Positions 1-8,569 of a DNA stretch of 64,000 nucleotides are shown piece after piece. A program made the position numbers and the translations under genes. The stretch comes from Sphingomonas endophytica (GTDB taxonomy: Bacteria > Pseudomonadota > Alphaproteobacteria > Sphingomonadales > Sphingomonadaceae), in the NCBI RefSeq assembly GCF_014199415.1, contig NZ_JACIJN010000003.1, positions 248,001 to 312,000 of the forward strand, in the 5' to 3' direction. The notes under the pieces were generated by a model that ran no database searches, was not told where the DNA came from, and worked only from the letters and a program-made list of their open reading frames with translations. Every line of letters begins with the position of its first letter. Position 1 is the stretch's first letter.

Positions 1-421
1 CCGGCCGGGCGCTGGCGAACCAGCGCTGCATCAGCGGCGCCTGGGCCGAGACCGCGAAGAACAGCGGCCCGATCGAGACGACGAACAGATACGGCACCCA
101 CAGGGCCGGCTCGGCCCCGGCGGGGAGCACGCGGTCGCTGAGCCCGATCGGCAGGAACGCGCAGGCGGCGAGCAGCACGAGCAGATGAACGATGCCCTGC
201 CGGCGCGGCGCGACACGCCCGAGCAGGTGCGCATAGCCATAGCCGCCGAGCAGCAGCGCCTGATAGACGAGCATCGCCGAGTTCCACACCGCGGGCGCGC
301 CGCCGAGCCGCGGCAAGGCGATCCGCGCGATCATCGGCTCGACGAGGAACAACAGGAACGAGCCGGTGAGGATCGTCGCGACGAACAGCCCCCGCCCGCG
401 CGCCGTGGCGGCGTCAGCCAT
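1..421 (-). CDS. Fused MFS transporter/spermidine synthase-like membrane protein, 5' part only
   Basis: About 140 N-terminal residues are visible; the rest lies beyond base 1. The reading frame starts ATGGCTGACGCC and gives hydrophobic helices with the stretch LVEPMIARIALPRLGGAPAV followed by W-N-S and a LLLGGYGYAHLLG helix. This pattern (VEPMIA, LGG.PAVWN, QA.LL.GY.YAH) is typical of the membrane half of proteins annotated as fused MFS/spermidine synthase; the synthase-like domain would be in the missing part. The start codon overlaps the stop of the upstream acetyltransferase gene by 8 nt (ATGGCTGA), implying translational coupling. The true substrate of this family is not settled, so function is left open. 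Confidence 0.72.
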   Translation of the reverse strand, partial: MADAATARGRGLFVATILTGSFLLFLVEPMIARIALPRLGGAPAVWNSAMLVYQALLLGGYGYAHLLGRVAPRRQGIVHLLVLLAACAFLPIGLSDRVLPAGAEPALWVPYLFVVSIGPLFFAVSAQAPLMQRWFASARP

Positions 422-950
422 TCAGCGGGTGGTCGATGCGGTAGAGGACGTGGCGGCGCAAGGGACTGTCCGGGGCAAGATCGGGATGGTCGAAATCACC
501 ATCCTCAACGCGCGTCATGCCGAGCCGCTCCATCAATCCCCAGCTCCGGCGATTGGCGGGGACGGTGATCGCGTAGACCGTGTCGGTGCCGCGTTCCCAC
601 TCGGCGGCGAGCACCGCGCGCGCCGCTTCAGTCGCCAGCCCCTGCCCCCATGCCGCGCGCGCCAGTCGCCAGCCGATCTCGGGGAGCCCGGCGATCGGGC
701 TGCCCGCCGGGCCGGGCTCGACGCCGCAGAAGCCGATGAAGGCGCGATCCGCTCTGCGCTCCATCGCCCAGAAGCATCGGCCGAAGGTTCGCGCGGTCTC
801 GTTCGCCTCGTGCAGCATGGCGCGCGCGCCTGCGATGGTCGTCTCCGGGCCGAGATAGCGCATCACCTCGGCGTCCTGTCCCATCGCGTGGAACGGCGCG
901 ACATCCGCCGCGCGCCACGCGCGCAGGATCAGGCGTTCGGTGCCGATCAC
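414..950 (-). CDS. GNAT family N-acetyltransferase (RimJ/RimL-like), GTG start
   Basis: The product of 178 aa opens with the classic RimJ-type strand TERLILRAWRAADV and has the acetyl-CoA loop RAAWGQGLATEA around residues 95-106, then the C-terminal NRRSWGLMERLGM helix. I chose the GTG at 950 (VIGTERLIL) because the family normally begins right before this strand; the frame stays open upstream to 1121 but that extension is low-complexity and unlike the family. No clear ribosome binding site was seen, so the start is provisional. It overlaps the downstream membrane-protein gene by 8 nt. Substrate is unknown. It is related to the acetyltransferase at 1494-2015 (both carry PIAGL-EIGW and a conserved -YAIT- strand). 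Confidence 0.8.
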   Translation of the reverse strand: MIGTERLILRAWRAADVAPFHAMGQDAEVMRYLGPETTIAGARAMLHEANETARTFGRCFWAMERRADRAFIGFCGVEPGPAGSPIAGLPEIGWRLARAAWGQGLATEAARAVLAAEWERGTDTVYAITVPANRRSWGLMERLGMTRVEDGDFDHPDLAPDSPLRRHVLYRIDHPLNG

Positions 951-1267
951 GGATGGTCGATCCGGCGGGTCGCGGTGCCTCCCGAGGTCGGATCGAGCGG
1001 GTAAGTCGCGGGCACATCGTTCCGGGTCAGGCACGAACATTCTATCCACGCCGCGAACCGTGGCCCGGCGCGGCCGCGCGGATACACAGCCGCTCCCTTT
1101 TGCCGCAGCTGCGGCGGTCATTTCCGCAAAAGCGGTGCTGGTGCCGACTGCCCATGCGATCGTCAGTACGGGGCGGCCTAGTTCGCTTGCAAGTCCCCGA
1201 CTACAAACCCTCGATCAAGGATGACTTGACATTGGAATAATGGTGACGTGAGGTCGAGCCTGCCATT
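951..1267. other. Non-coding stretch between two acetyltransferase genes
   Basis: No convincing gene was found. The region contains a palindrome-like CCGCAGCTGCGG near 1100-1112 and a perfect TTGACA hexamer at 1226-1231, but no good -10 box lies 16-18 nt after it. It leads directly into a palindromic repeat at 1268. Leftover coding sequence from an eroded gene is possible but cannot be shown. Confidence 0.4.
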
Positions 1268-1344
1268 CGTCATTGCGAGCGTAGCGAAGCAATCCAGGGC
1301 GTCCTGATCCGGCTCTGGATTGCTTCGCTGCGCTCGCAATGACG
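1268..1344. repeat. Family A paired palindromic repeat, copy 1
   Basis: Two inverted arms, CGTCATTGCGAGCG..GAAGCAATCCAG and its complement CTGGATTGCTTCG..CGCTCGCAATGACG, flank a short GGGCGTCCTGATCCGG centre. The same unit recurs five more times in this window, always between genes. Confidence 0.9.
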
Positions 1345-1360
1345 GCTGAGTTGTTGCGCA

Positions 1361-1399
1361 AAGAAGAAGCGGGACGCCGGATCAAGTCCGGGGCGACGA
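1361..1399. repeat. Family B repeat, copy 1 (single arm)
   Basis: AAGAAGAAGCGGGA followed by CCGGATCAAGTCCGGGGCGACG. The second part contains the palindrome CCGGATCAAGTCCGG. The same unit occurs near 9.25, 9.46, 12.15 and 45.75 kb. Confidence 0.8.
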
Positions 1400-1493
1400 C
1401 GGACGGGTGTTCGGGTCGCGGAATCGGCAGCGCTTTCGCGAAATCTCGATATCGATCACCCCACGCGCGCAGGTCCAGCCGCGTCGTTTCCGA

Positions 1494-2015
1494 CTAGGGA
1501 CGATCGATCCGATACGTCACGCTGTCGGCAAGTGCCGGGTCGTCGGGGTATTTGGGGTGGAGAAAATCCATCTCGGGCACGTGGCGCATCCCGAGCCGGT
1601 CCATGACACGCTGGCTGGCGGTATTGCGCCGCCCGGTGATCGCGTAGACCGCCGCCTCGTGGCGGTTCGCCCAGGCCCAGTCGAGCCAGCCCGCCGCCGC
1701 CTCGGGCGCATAGCCGCCGCCCCACCAGTCGCGGCCGATCATCCAGCCGATCTCCAGCAGCCCCGCGATCGGCGTGTCGGGCGCGCCCGGCTTGAGCCCG
1801 ACGTGGCCGATCACCTGCCCGTCGTCGCGGCGCTCGACCACGCCGAAGCCGAGCGGGGCATAGCCGCGATGGCGTTCCAGCACCGCAAGGCACGCCGCCT
1901 GATCCTTCGGGCCGCCGAGGTCGGCGGTGACCAGCGGATCGCCCCACATCGCGAACAGCGCCGCGTGATCGGCGGGCGTCGGCGGCCGCAGGATCAGGCG
2001 GGCGGTTTCGATCAC
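1494..2015 (-). CDS. GNAT family N-acetyltransferase (RimJ/RimL-like)
   Basis: A 173-aa protein starting MIETARLILRPPTPADH, the usual first strand of the RimJ/RimL subgroup. The acetyl-CoA binding segment is GRDWWGGGYAPEAA near residues 96-109 and the C-terminal NTASQRVMDRLGM helix is present. The start overlaps the stop of hemB by 4 nt (ATGA), so the gene is probably translated from the hemB transcript. The acceptor is not predictable. It is a diverged paralogue of the acetyltransferase at 414-950, with a repeat element between the two. Confidence 0.88.
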   Translation of the reverse strand: MIETARLILRPPTPADHAALFAMWGDPLVTADLGGPKDQAACLAVLERHRGYAPLGFGVVERRDDGQVIGHVGLKPGAPDTPIAGLLEIGWMIGRDWWGGGYAPEAAAGWLDWAWANRHEAAVYAITGRRNTASQRVMDRLGMRHVPEMDFLHPKYPDDPALADSVTYRIDRP

Positions 2016-3004
2016 GCGCCGAGCAGCCGTGCCGCCAGCGGCGCGTGATAGGTGAGCACGCCCGAACAGCCGGCGCGCTTGAACGACAGCAGCGTCTCCA
2101 GCACCATCGCATCGCGATCCGCCGCGCCCGCCGCCACCGCGGCCTCGATCATCGCATACTCGCCCGACACCTGATAGGCGAACACCGGCACCACGAACGC
2201 CTGTTTCACCTTGGCGACAATGTCGAGATACGGCAGCCCGGGCTTGACCATCACGCTGTCGGCACCCTCGGCGAGATCGAGCCCGACCTCACGCAGCGCT
2301 TCCTCGGCATTGGCCGGGTCCATCTGATAGGTGGTCTTGTCGCCCTTCAGCAGCCCGCGGCTGCCGACCGCGTCGCGGAACGGGCCGTAGAAGGCCGAGG
2401 CATATTTGGCGGCATAGGCCATGATCTGGACGTTGACGAAGCCCTCCTGCTCCAGCGCGCTGCGGATCAGCCCGACGCGGCCGTCCATCATGTCGCTGGG
2501 CGCGATCACGTCCGAGCCGTTGCGCGCCTGATTGAGCGCCTGCTGCACCAAAGCATCGACGGTGCTGTCGTTGGTGACATAGCCGCGCGCGTCGACCAGC
2601 CCGTCGTGGCCGTGGGTCGTATAGGGATCGAGCGCGACATCGGTGAGCAAACCGATGTCGGGCACCGCATCCTTGATCGCGCGCAACGCCTGACACATCA
2701 GATTGTCGGGATTGATCGCTTCCGCGCCATCGTCGCTGCGGCGGCCGGACTGCGTGTTGGGGAACAGCGCGAGGCACGGGATGCCGAGCGCCGCGGCTTC
2801 CTTCGCGCGCGCGACGATCCGGTCGACCGACCAGCGCGACACGCCGGGTAGCGCGGCGATCGGCTCCTCGACGTCGTGCCCCTCGGTAATGAACAGCGGC
2901 CAGATCAGATCGGCCGGGGTGAGCACATTCTCGGCATGGAGCCGGCGGCTCCAGGCGGCGGCACGGGTGCGGCGCAAGCGCAGCGCGGGATAAGCGGCGT
3001 GCAT
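2012..3004 (-). CDS. hemB: Delta-aminolevulinic acid dehydratase (porphobilinogen synthase)
   Basis: Cytoplasmic enzyme of haem biosynthesis that condenses two 5-aminolevulinate molecules to porphobilinogen. The 330-aa product has the two active-site lysines, K200 in MAYAAKYASAFYGPFRDA and K254 in SVMVKPGLPYLD. The metal-site loop reads TDVALDPYTTHGHDG (residues 121-135): it lacks the cysteines of zinc enzymes and has aspartates instead, as in magnesium-type HemB of alphaproteobacteria and plants. The ATG at 3004 is preferred over an upstream ATG at 3040 because GGGAAAGCG lies about 8 nt before it. A GNAT gene follows with a 4-nt overlap; a lipid-kinase gene diverges upstream. hemH of the same pathway is at 15.6-16.6 kb. 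Confidence 0.96.
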   Translation of the reverse strand: MHAAYPALRLRRTRAAAWSRRLHAENVLTPADLIWPLFITEGHDVEEPIAALPGVSRWSVDRIVARAKEAAALGIPCLALFPNTQSGRRSDDGAEAINPDNLMCQALRAIKDAVPDIGLLTDVALDPYTTHGHDGLVDARGYVTNDSTVDALVQQALNQARNGSDVIAPSDMMDGRVGLIRSALEQEGFVNVQIMAYAAKYASAFYGPFRDAVGSRGLLKGDKTTYQMDPANAEEALREVGLDLAEGADSVMVKPGLPYLDIVAKVKQAFVVPVFAYQVSGEYAMIEAAVAAGAADRDAMVLETLLSFKRAGCSGVLTYHAPLAARLLGA

Positions 3005-3082
3005 GGCCAGCGCTTTCCCGCAATCCGACTTTCCATGCAAGCGTTACGGAAGCGAAACGCGCGGTGGTGCGTTCATCGCTTC

Positions 3083-3964
3083 ATGAGACAGATCCGCTCC
3101 GCCGCTCTGATCGTCAACGCCAAGTCGCGTCGTGGCCGCAAGCTGTTCAAGCGCGCCTGCCGGCGGCTGCGCGACCTGCCGTTCGGGGTGACGCCCTATG
3201 CGGTCAAGGACCCCAAGCACCTCGACCGTACGGTGCGCAAGGCGCTGGAGAAGAAGCCCGATCTGGTAATCCTCGGCGGTGGCGACGGCACGATCAGCGG
3301 GCTGGTCGACCTGCTGGTCGGGCATGACGTGATCCTCGGCGTGCTGCCGCTCGGCACCGCGAACAGCTTCGCGCGCTCGCTGGGGTTGCCGCTCGATATC
3401 GACGGCGCGATCGATGTGCTGCGCGACGGGGTGGCGAAACGGATCGATCTTGGCATGATCGACGACGATTATTTCGCCAATTGCGCGGCGATGGGGCTGA
3501 GCCCGCAGATCGCCGAGACGGTGCCGCACAATCTGAAGAAGGTGGCAGGGCGAATCGGCTATCTCGGCTGGGCGGGGTATCAGCTGACGCGGTTCAAGCC
3601 ATTCACGCTCTATGTCGACGACGGATCGGGCGAGAAGAAGCTGCGCGTGGTCGAGGTGCGGATCTCGAACGGACCCTATCATGGCGGTACGTGGCTAGTC
3701 GACGAGGCCGGGATCGCTTCGGGCGAGATCGTCGTGCAGGCGGTGAAGGGGCATTACAAGCGCCGGCTGGTGCGCAACTGGGCATACAGCTTCCTCGGGC
3801 GCAGCGAGCGGCATCATGATACGGTCAGCTTCTCGGGCAAATCGATCAAGGTGCGCACCGATCCACCGCTGCCGATCTCGATCGACGGCGAGGTGCTGGC
3901 GCATACGCCCGTCACCGCGCATGTCGCGGCCGGGGTGATCGAGGTGATGGTGCCGAAGTCGTAA
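3083..3964 (+). CDS. Diacylglycerol kinase family lipid kinase (YegS-like)
   Basis: The 293-aa product carries the DAGK catalytic motif LVILGGGDGTISG at residues 61-73 and the companion LGVLPLGTANSFARSLGLP near 91-109, which together mark the ATP-binding cleft of the diacylglycerol/sphingosine kinase family. The C-terminal half has the family sandwich domain (ISIDGEVL). No signal peptide or membrane segment is visible, so it probably works at the inner face of the membrane on a lipid substrate. The start at 3083 is the first ATG that leaves MRQIRSAALIVNAKSRRG, the usual beginning; upstream in-frame sequence overlaps hemB. Two repeat elements follow the stop. Confidence 0.88.
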   Translation: MRQIRSAALIVNAKSRRGRKLFKRACRRLRDLPFGVTPYAVKDPKHLDRTVRKALEKKPDLVILGGGDGTISGLVDLLVGHDVILGVLPLGTANSFARSLGLPLDIDGAIDVLRDGVAKRIDLGMIDDDYFANCAAMGLSPQIAETVPHNLKKVAGRIGYLGWAGYQLTRFKPFTLYVDDGSGEKKLRVVEVRISNGPYHGGTWLVDEAGIASGEIVVQAVKGHYKRRLVRNWAYSFLGRSERHHDTVSFSGKSIKVRTDPPLPISIDGEVLAHTPVTAHVAAGVIEVMVPKS

Positions 3965-3966
3965 TC

Positions 3967-4060
3967 CGTCATTCCCGCGCGGGCGGGAATCCAGACGCGC
4001 AGGTCTTTGCAAGAGTTGCCACGTCAGAGGTTCTGGATGCCCGCCTGCGCGGGAATGACG
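3967..4060. repeat. Family C paired palindromic repeat, copy 1
   Basis: Inverted arms CGTCATTCCCGCG and GGCGGGAATCCAGA with the complement TCTGGAT..CCCGCC..GCGGGAATGACG about 50 nt later. Recurs at 30.7 and 46.9 kb, with a diverged copy at 9.1 kb. Confidence 0.88.
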
Positions 4061-4077
4061 AAGGTTGTTCCGATCGT

Positions 4078-4153
4078 CGTCATGGCGAGCGCAGCAAGCA
4101 ATCCAGGGCCGGATCAGGACGCCCTGCATTGCTTCGCTGCGCTCGCAATGACG
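4078..4153. repeat. Family A paired palindromic repeat, copy 2
   Basis: Same arms and same GGCCGGATCAGGACGCCCTG centre as the other family A copies, with small changes (CATGGCGAGCG, CTGCATTGC). Its right edge abuts the stop codon of the M23 peptidase gene. Confidence 0.88.
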
Positions 4154-4154
4154 A

Positions 4155-4982
4155 TCAGGGCATCGGCCCTGCGACCAGCAGCGGGTCGATCCGCGCGCCG
4201 TTCCACGTCATCGCCCAGTGCAAATGCGGGCCGGTGGCGCGGCCGGTGCGGCCGACCAGCCCGAGCTTCTGCCCCTGCCGCACGCGCTCGCCGACGCGCA
4301 CGTCGATGCGCGACAGGTGGAGGAACGCGCTGGTCACGCCATGCCCGTGGTCGAGGATCAGCAGCCGGCCCTCGAGCGTGAACGGCGGGTCGGCGGCGAG
4401 CGTCACCACGCCGGCGGCGGGCGCCACCACCTCTGCACCCTCGGGCTTCGCGACATCGACGCCGCCGTGGTAGCTGCCCGGCTCGCCGGCATAGATGCGC
4501 TGCGCGCCGAACAGCCCGGAGATACGCCCCTGCGCCGGCCAGATGAAGCGCTCCCGCCAGCCTTCGGAATCGCTGCCGGTCGCGCGCGCGGCGACGATCT
4601 GCGCCAGCTCGCCGGCGCGTTTGGCGGCGAACTCCACGCTCGGCACCGGGATTTTGCGCAAGGTCGGCAAGCGCTCGATCCGCCAGTCGCCGGGCGCGAT
4701 CGCGAGCGTCGCGGTCTGCGTCGTGCCATCTGAGAGCGTCGCGGCGAGCAGCGCCTGCGGCTTGGCATCGCGGTCGAAGGCGATCACGAAGCGGCCGTCC
4801 GGGGCGACCGCCACCGGCGCGCCGTCGAGCGTCAGGCGGGTCGTGCCGGCGGGCGCGGTCCCGAGCACCAGCGCGCCCTGCCGCAGTCCGTCGCTCAGGC
4901 CGAAGCGCGCGGGCGGGATCGTCTGGGGCGGTGCAGCGGCAGCAATGGCGAGCAGCGGCACCAGATACGCGGTCCGGCGCAT
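4155..4982 (-). CDS. M23 family (LytM-type) metallopeptidase, secreted
   Basis: Probable periplasmic peptidoglycan endopeptidase or LytM-type activator. The 275-aa product begins with a signal peptide (MRRTAYLVPLLAIAAAAPP) and ends with the peptidase M23 domain: YHGGVDVAKPEG supplies the first zinc His and Asp, LILDHGHGVTSAFLHLS and the final GPHLHWAM supply the HxH pair, so all metal ligands are present. The N-terminal part is a beta-rich domain without recognised motif. The ATG at 4982 shares one base with the TGA of the preceding DUF2093 gene (TGATG), making xseA, DUF2093 and this gene a tight operon. Confidence 0.9.
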   Translation of the reverse strand: MRRTAYLVPLLAIAAAAPPQTIPPARFGLSDGLRQGALVLGTAPAGTTRLTLDGAPVAVAPDGRFVIAFDRDAKPQALLAATLSDGTTQTATLAIAPGDWRIERLPTLRKIPVPSVEFAAKRAGELAQIVAARATGSDSEGWRERFIWPAQGRISGLFGAQRIYAGEPGSYHGGVDVAKPEGAEVVAPAAGVVTLAADPPFTLEGRLLILDHGHGVTSAFLHLSRIDVRVGERVRQGQKLGLVGRTGRATGPHLHWAMTWNGARIDPLLVAGPMP

Positions 4983-5182
4983 CACCGCGGCACCAGCTCC
5001 TCCATCGCGATCGCGCCGCTGGCGAACGGCCGCTGCGTCGCCACGTCCCAATAGCGCAGGTCCTCGAGCGCGATCCGCGCGCCGCTGACCGCGCACACTA
5101 CGTGATCGCCCGGCGACAGGATGCGGAAGCCATTGGCCATATAGTGCAATTTGGCGGCGCGGTCGGTGTGGGACATCAGCAT
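4982..5182 (-). CDS. DUF2093 domain small protein
   Basis: A 66-aa protein with the pattern AKLHYMANGFRILSPGDHVV followed by CAVSGARIALEDLRYWDV, which I recognise as the DUF2093 family of alphaproteobacteria. Function is unknown. The single Cys and the short beta-rich composition suggest a small folded domain, without signal peptide or membrane segment. ATG at 5176 is an alternative start two codons in. It sits 13 nt after xseA and overlaps the following M23 peptidase gene by one base. Confidence 0.8.
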   Translation of the reverse strand: MLMSHTDRAAKLHYMANGFRILSPGDHVVCAVSGARIALEDLRYWDVATQRPFASGAIAMEELVPR

Positions 5183-5195
5183 CGGTAGCGGGCTC

Positions 5196-6599
5196 TCAGA
5201 TCAGGCGGGGCTGCTCGGGTTTGTCAGGATAGGCGCGGCGGGCTGCGCGCTCAACCTTTGCCTCGGGTCTGGCGCTCCCGTCGACCTGCACCGCCACCGC
5301 CCCGTCGCGGAAGCGCAGGGCGAGCGCACCCGCCGCGCGCGCCGCCTCGGCGGTGGTGACGGTGCCGCCCTCTGCCGCCTCGACGCGCGCATAGCCGCGT
5401 TCGAGGATGCGGTCGGGGTTGAGGCTGTCGACCAGCCGCCCGACATCGGCGAGCCGCCGCCGCGCCGCCTCCAGCCGCCGCTCCAGCGTCGCGGGACGGA
5501 TCGCGCCCGCGGCATGGGTCAGTTCGCCGCGTGCGCGCGCGACGCGGCGTTCCAGCGCGCGGTCGCCGCGCATCCCGAGATCGTCGAGCCGCTGCCGCTG
5601 CGGCCCGAGCAGCCGGTCGCGGGTCGGCATCACCCGCACCAGCGCCGCCAGCTGCTCGCGCCCGCGCTCGACATAGCGGCGCGCGCAGCGCTGCGTGCGG
5701 TTCGCCATCGCGTCGAGCGACAGCCGCAGCTCGGCAAGCACCGGCACCGCGATCTCCGCCGCCGCGGTCGGCGTCGGGGCGCGCAGGTCGGCGGCATGGT
5801 CGCACAGCGTCGTGTCGGTCTCATGCCCAACCGCGGAGATGATCGGGATCGAGCAACCCGCGACCGCGCGCACCACCGGTTCCTCGTTGAAGGACCATAG
5901 ATCCTCGATCGAGCCGCCGCCGCGCGCGACGATCACCAGATCGGGGCGCGGGATCGGGCCGCCCTCGGGCAGCGCGTCGAACCCGCGCACCGCCGCTGCG
6001 ACCTCCTCGGCCGCACCGGCGCCCTGCACCTTGACCGGCCAGACGATCACATGCGTCGGGCAGCGGTCCTCCAGACGGTGGAGAATGTCGCGGATCACCG
6101 CGCCGGTCGGCGAGGTCACCACCCCGATCACGCGCGGCATGAACGGCAGCGGCTTCTTCCGATCGGCGTCGAACAGCCCCTCGCCCGCCAATTTGGCCTT
6201 GAGCTTTTCGAGCAACGCCATCAGCGCGCCCGCCCCGGCCAGTTCCATCCGCTCGATGATGATCTGATATTTGGAGCGACCGGGATAGGTGGTCAGCCGC
6301 CCGGTGGCGATCACCTCCACGCCGTCCTCGGGGCGGAACGCCAGCCCGCCCGCGCTGCCCTTCCACATCACGCCGTCGATGACCGCGCTCTCGTCCTTGA
6401 GGCAGAGATACAGATGCCCGGAAGTCGCGCGCTTGTAGCCGGAAATCTCGCCGCGCAGCCGGACATGGCCGAACTCGCCCTCGACCATCCGCTTCAATCG
6501 CCCCGACAGTTCGCCGACGCTGAGCGCCATCGCATTGTCGCCGGGCGTCGGCTCGGCTACCAGCCGCCCCGCCTGAGTATCGTAAAGGGGGTCGGCCAT
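5196..6599 (-). CDS. xseA: Exodeoxyribonuclease VII large subunit
   Basis: Large subunit of the single-strand-specific nuclease ExoVII. The 467-aa product has the N-terminal OB-fold ([20 protein letters not shown] near residues 42-61), the catalytic core with [15 protein letters not shown] and [20 protein letters not shown], and an Arg/Ala-rich coiled-coil C-terminal part typical of the family. The ATG at 6599 ([11 protein letters not shown]) is chosen; one further upstream at 6605 is possible. Its start codon and that of the divergent purD gene occupy the same CATG, so neither gene has a private promoter region. The small subunit gene xseB is not in the window. Confidence 0.95.
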   Translation of the reverse strand: MADPLYDTQAGRLVAEPTPGDNAMALSVGELSGRLKRMVEGEFGHVRLRGEISGYKRATSGHLYLCLKDESAVIDGVMWKGSAGGLAFRPEDGVEVIATGRLTTYPGRSKYQIIIERMELAGAGALMALLEKLKAKLAGEGLFDADRKKPLPFMPRVIGVVTSPTGAVIRDILHRLEDRCPTHVIVWPVKVQGAGAAEEVAAAVRGFDALPEGGPIPRPDLVIVARGGGSIEDLWSFNEEPVVRAVAGCSIPIISAVGHETDTTLCDHAADLRAPTPTAAAEIAVPVLAELRLSLDAMANRTQRCARRYVERGREQLAALVRVMPTRDRLLGPQRQRLDDLGMRGDRALERRVARARGELTHAAGAIRPATLERRLEAARRRLADVGRLVDSLNPDRILERGYARVEAAEGGTVTTAEAARAAGALALRFRDGAVAVQVDGSARPEAKVERAARRAYPDKPEQPRLI

Positions 6600-7857
6600 G
6601 AACATCCTGCTGGTGGGTTCGGGGGGACGCGAACATGCGCTCGCCTGGAAACTGGCGCAGTCTCCGACGCTGGATACGCTCTTCGCCGCGCCGGGCAACC
6701 CTGGCATCGCCGAACATGCGACGATCGCCGAGCTGGACGTGACGGATCACCGCGCGGTGGTGGATTTCGTGCGGCGTCATCGGGTTGGGCTGGTCGTGAT
6801 CGGGCCGGAGGCACCGCTGGTCGACGGCCTCGCCGACAATATCCGCTCGATCGGCGTGCCGGTGTTCGGCCCCGGGCGCGAGGCGGCGAAGCTGGAGGGG
6901 TCGAAGGGCTTCACCAAGGATCTGTGCGCGCGGATGGGCATTCCGACCGCGCGCTATTTCCGCGTCACCTCGAAGGACGGCGCGCTCGCCTGTCTCGACG
7001 ATTTCGGCGAGGCTTGCGTCATCAAGGCCGACGGGCTGGCGGCGGGCAAGGGGGTGGTGGTCGCCACCACGCGCGCCGAGGCCGAGGCGGCGATCGCCGA
7101 TCTCTACGCGCACGGCCCGGTCGAGGCGGTGATCGAGGAGATGCTCGAAGGTCCGGAGGCGAGCCTGTTCGTGCTGTCGGACGGCACCACCACCGCCGCG
7201 TTCGGCTCGGCGCAGGATCACAAGCGCGTCGGCGACGGCGACACCGGTCCCAACACCGGCGGGATGGGCGCGTACAGCCCGGCGGCGGTGCTGACCCCGG
7301 AGCTGGAGGAGCGCGCGCTCGGCGAGATCGTCCGCCCGACGATCGATTGCCTCGCCGCATCGGGCACGCCCTATGTCGGGGTGCTCTATGCCGGGCTGAT
7401 GCTGACCGCCGACGGCCCCAAGCTGATCGAATATAACGTCCGCTTCGGCGATCCCGAATGTCAGGTGCTGATGATGCGCTACACCGGCGATCTCGCCGCG
7501 CTGTTGCTCGCTGTCTCAGAAGGACGACTGGCGGACGTGCCCGCGCCGGAATTTTCCGACGATGTTGCGCTGACCGTCGTGATGGCGGCGGAGAATTATC
7601 CCGGCACGCCGCGCACCGGCGGCACGATCGCCGGGATCGACGCCGCGCAGGCGGAGGGCGCGGTGGTGTTTCAGGCGGGTACCGCCTTGAAGGACGGGCA
7701 GTTGGTGTCGGCGGGCGGGCGCGTGCTCGCCGTGACCGCCACCGGCACCGATGTGCCCGCCGCGCAGCGGGCCGCCTATGCCGCGGTCGAGAAAGTCGAC
7801 TTCCCGACTGGCTTCTTCCGTCGCGACATCGGAGCCAAGGCGGTGATCGACGGTTGA
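6598..7857 (+). CDS. purD: Phosphoribosylamine-glycine ligase (GAR synthetase)
   Basis: Cytoplasmic ATP-grasp enzyme of purine synthesis joining phosphoribosylamine and glycine. The 419-aa product has the canonical beginning [19 protein letters not shown], the [12 protein letters not shown] loop, an ATP-grasp core with [15 protein letters not shown] near residues 140-155, and [16 protein letters not shown] near 217-232. Length and motifs are normal and complete. The start codon overlaps that of the opposite-strand xseA. Downstream, 31 nt later, an HhH membrane protein and a Gre-like gene continue in the same direction and may be cotranscribed. Confidence 0.97.
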   Translation: MNILLVGSGGREHALAWKLAQSPTLDTLFAAPGNPGIAEHATIAELDVTDHRAVVDFVRRHRVGLVVIGPEAPLVDGLADNIRSIGVPVFGPGREAAKLEGSKGFTKDLCARMGIPTARYFRVTSKDGALACLDDFGEACVIKADGLAAGKGVVVATTRAEAEAAIADLYAHGPVEAVIEEMLEGPEASLFVLSDGTTTAAFGSAQDHKRVGDGDTGPNTGGMGAYSPAAVLTPELEERALGEIVRPTIDCLAASGTPYVGVLYAGLMLTADGPKLIEYNVRFGDPECQVLMMRYTGDLAALLLAVSEGRLADVPAPEFSDDVALTVVMAAENYPGTPRTGGTIAGIDAAQAEGAVVFQAGTALKDGQLVSAGGRVLAVTATGTDVPAAQRAAYAAVEKVDFPTGFFRRDIGAKAVIDG

Positions 7858-7888
7858 GCGGGCAGCACTTTCGGCGCAGGACCGGCTC

Positions 7889-8569
7889 ATGAACTCAGGC
7901 AGCTTCGATCTCGATCCCATTTCCCAGAACGGCGTGCTCGTCACGATCGCGCTCGCGCTGGTCGCGGTGCTCGCCGTGCTCACGATCATCGCGATGGTGT
8001 GGGGCGCGCGGCTTAAACGCCAGCGCCGCGCCGCCGAGGAGGAAGAGCAGCGCCGGATCGAGGAGCTGAAGGCGGACGGCGTCGAGGCGACGAACACCGC
8101 CGAGGGTGGGTCGCCGGTCGTCACCGCGGCGGCTCCTGCGCCGACGGCACCGCCGCCCCCGGCTCCGATCGCTCCCGCGCCAGCGCCTATACCGGTCGCC
8201 CCGACCCCGGTCGCGCGCGTCGCGGAGGATCATCAGGCGACGCTCCACGACGAGCCGATCGCCGCGGCGGCACCGCTCGACGCGACGCCGGCCAGCGTCG
8301 CCGCGGATGCGCCGGTCGAGGAAGGCGGCGCACAGTCGATCACGATCCTCAAAGGGCTCGGTCCGAAGATCGCGACGCGGCTGTCGGAACTGGGGATCAC
8401 GCGGCTCGATCAGCTCGCATGGCTCGACGATGCCGAGGCCGAACAGCTCGACGCGCAGCTTGGCGTGTTTCAGGGCCGCATGGAGCGCGACCGCTGGCGC
8501 GAACAGGCGCGGCTGCTCGCGCAGGGCGATCGCGCTGGGTATGAAGCGCAGTTCGGCAAGCTGGGATGA
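7889..8569 (+). CDS. Membrane-anchored protein with C-terminal helix-hairpin-helix domain
   Basis: A 226-aa protein in three parts: one transmembrane helix near residues 17-41 (VLVTIALALVAVLAVLTIIA), a Lys/Glu-rich short coiled segment followed by a long Ala/Pro linker (about 75-145), and a C-terminal domain beginning SITILKGLGPKIATRLSELG, which matches the GLGPK..RL..LGI helix-hairpin-helix signature found in DNA-binding and assembly proteins. The layout resembles other alphaproteobacterial inner-membrane proteins with a cytoplasmic HhH tail; a specific role is not known. Its stop overlaps the next gene by 4 nt (ATGA), so it is coupled to the Gre-like factor. Confidence 0.75.
   Translation: MNSGSFDLDPISQNGVLVTIALALVAVLAVLTIIAMVWGARLKRQRRAAEEEEQRRIEELKADGVEATNTAEGGSPVVTAAAPAPTAPPPPAPIAPAPAPIPVAPTPVARVAEDHQATLHDEPIAAAAPLDATPASVAADAPVEEGGAQSITILKGLGPKIATRLSELGITRLDQLAWLDDAEAEQLDAQLGVFQGRMERDRWREQARLLAQGDRAGYEAQFGKLG

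Noticed and set aside
1226..1249. TTGACA as a promoter for a gene near 1.3 kb
   Set aside because: No -10 box at the right distance and no gene on the plus strand follows; a repeat begins at 1268.
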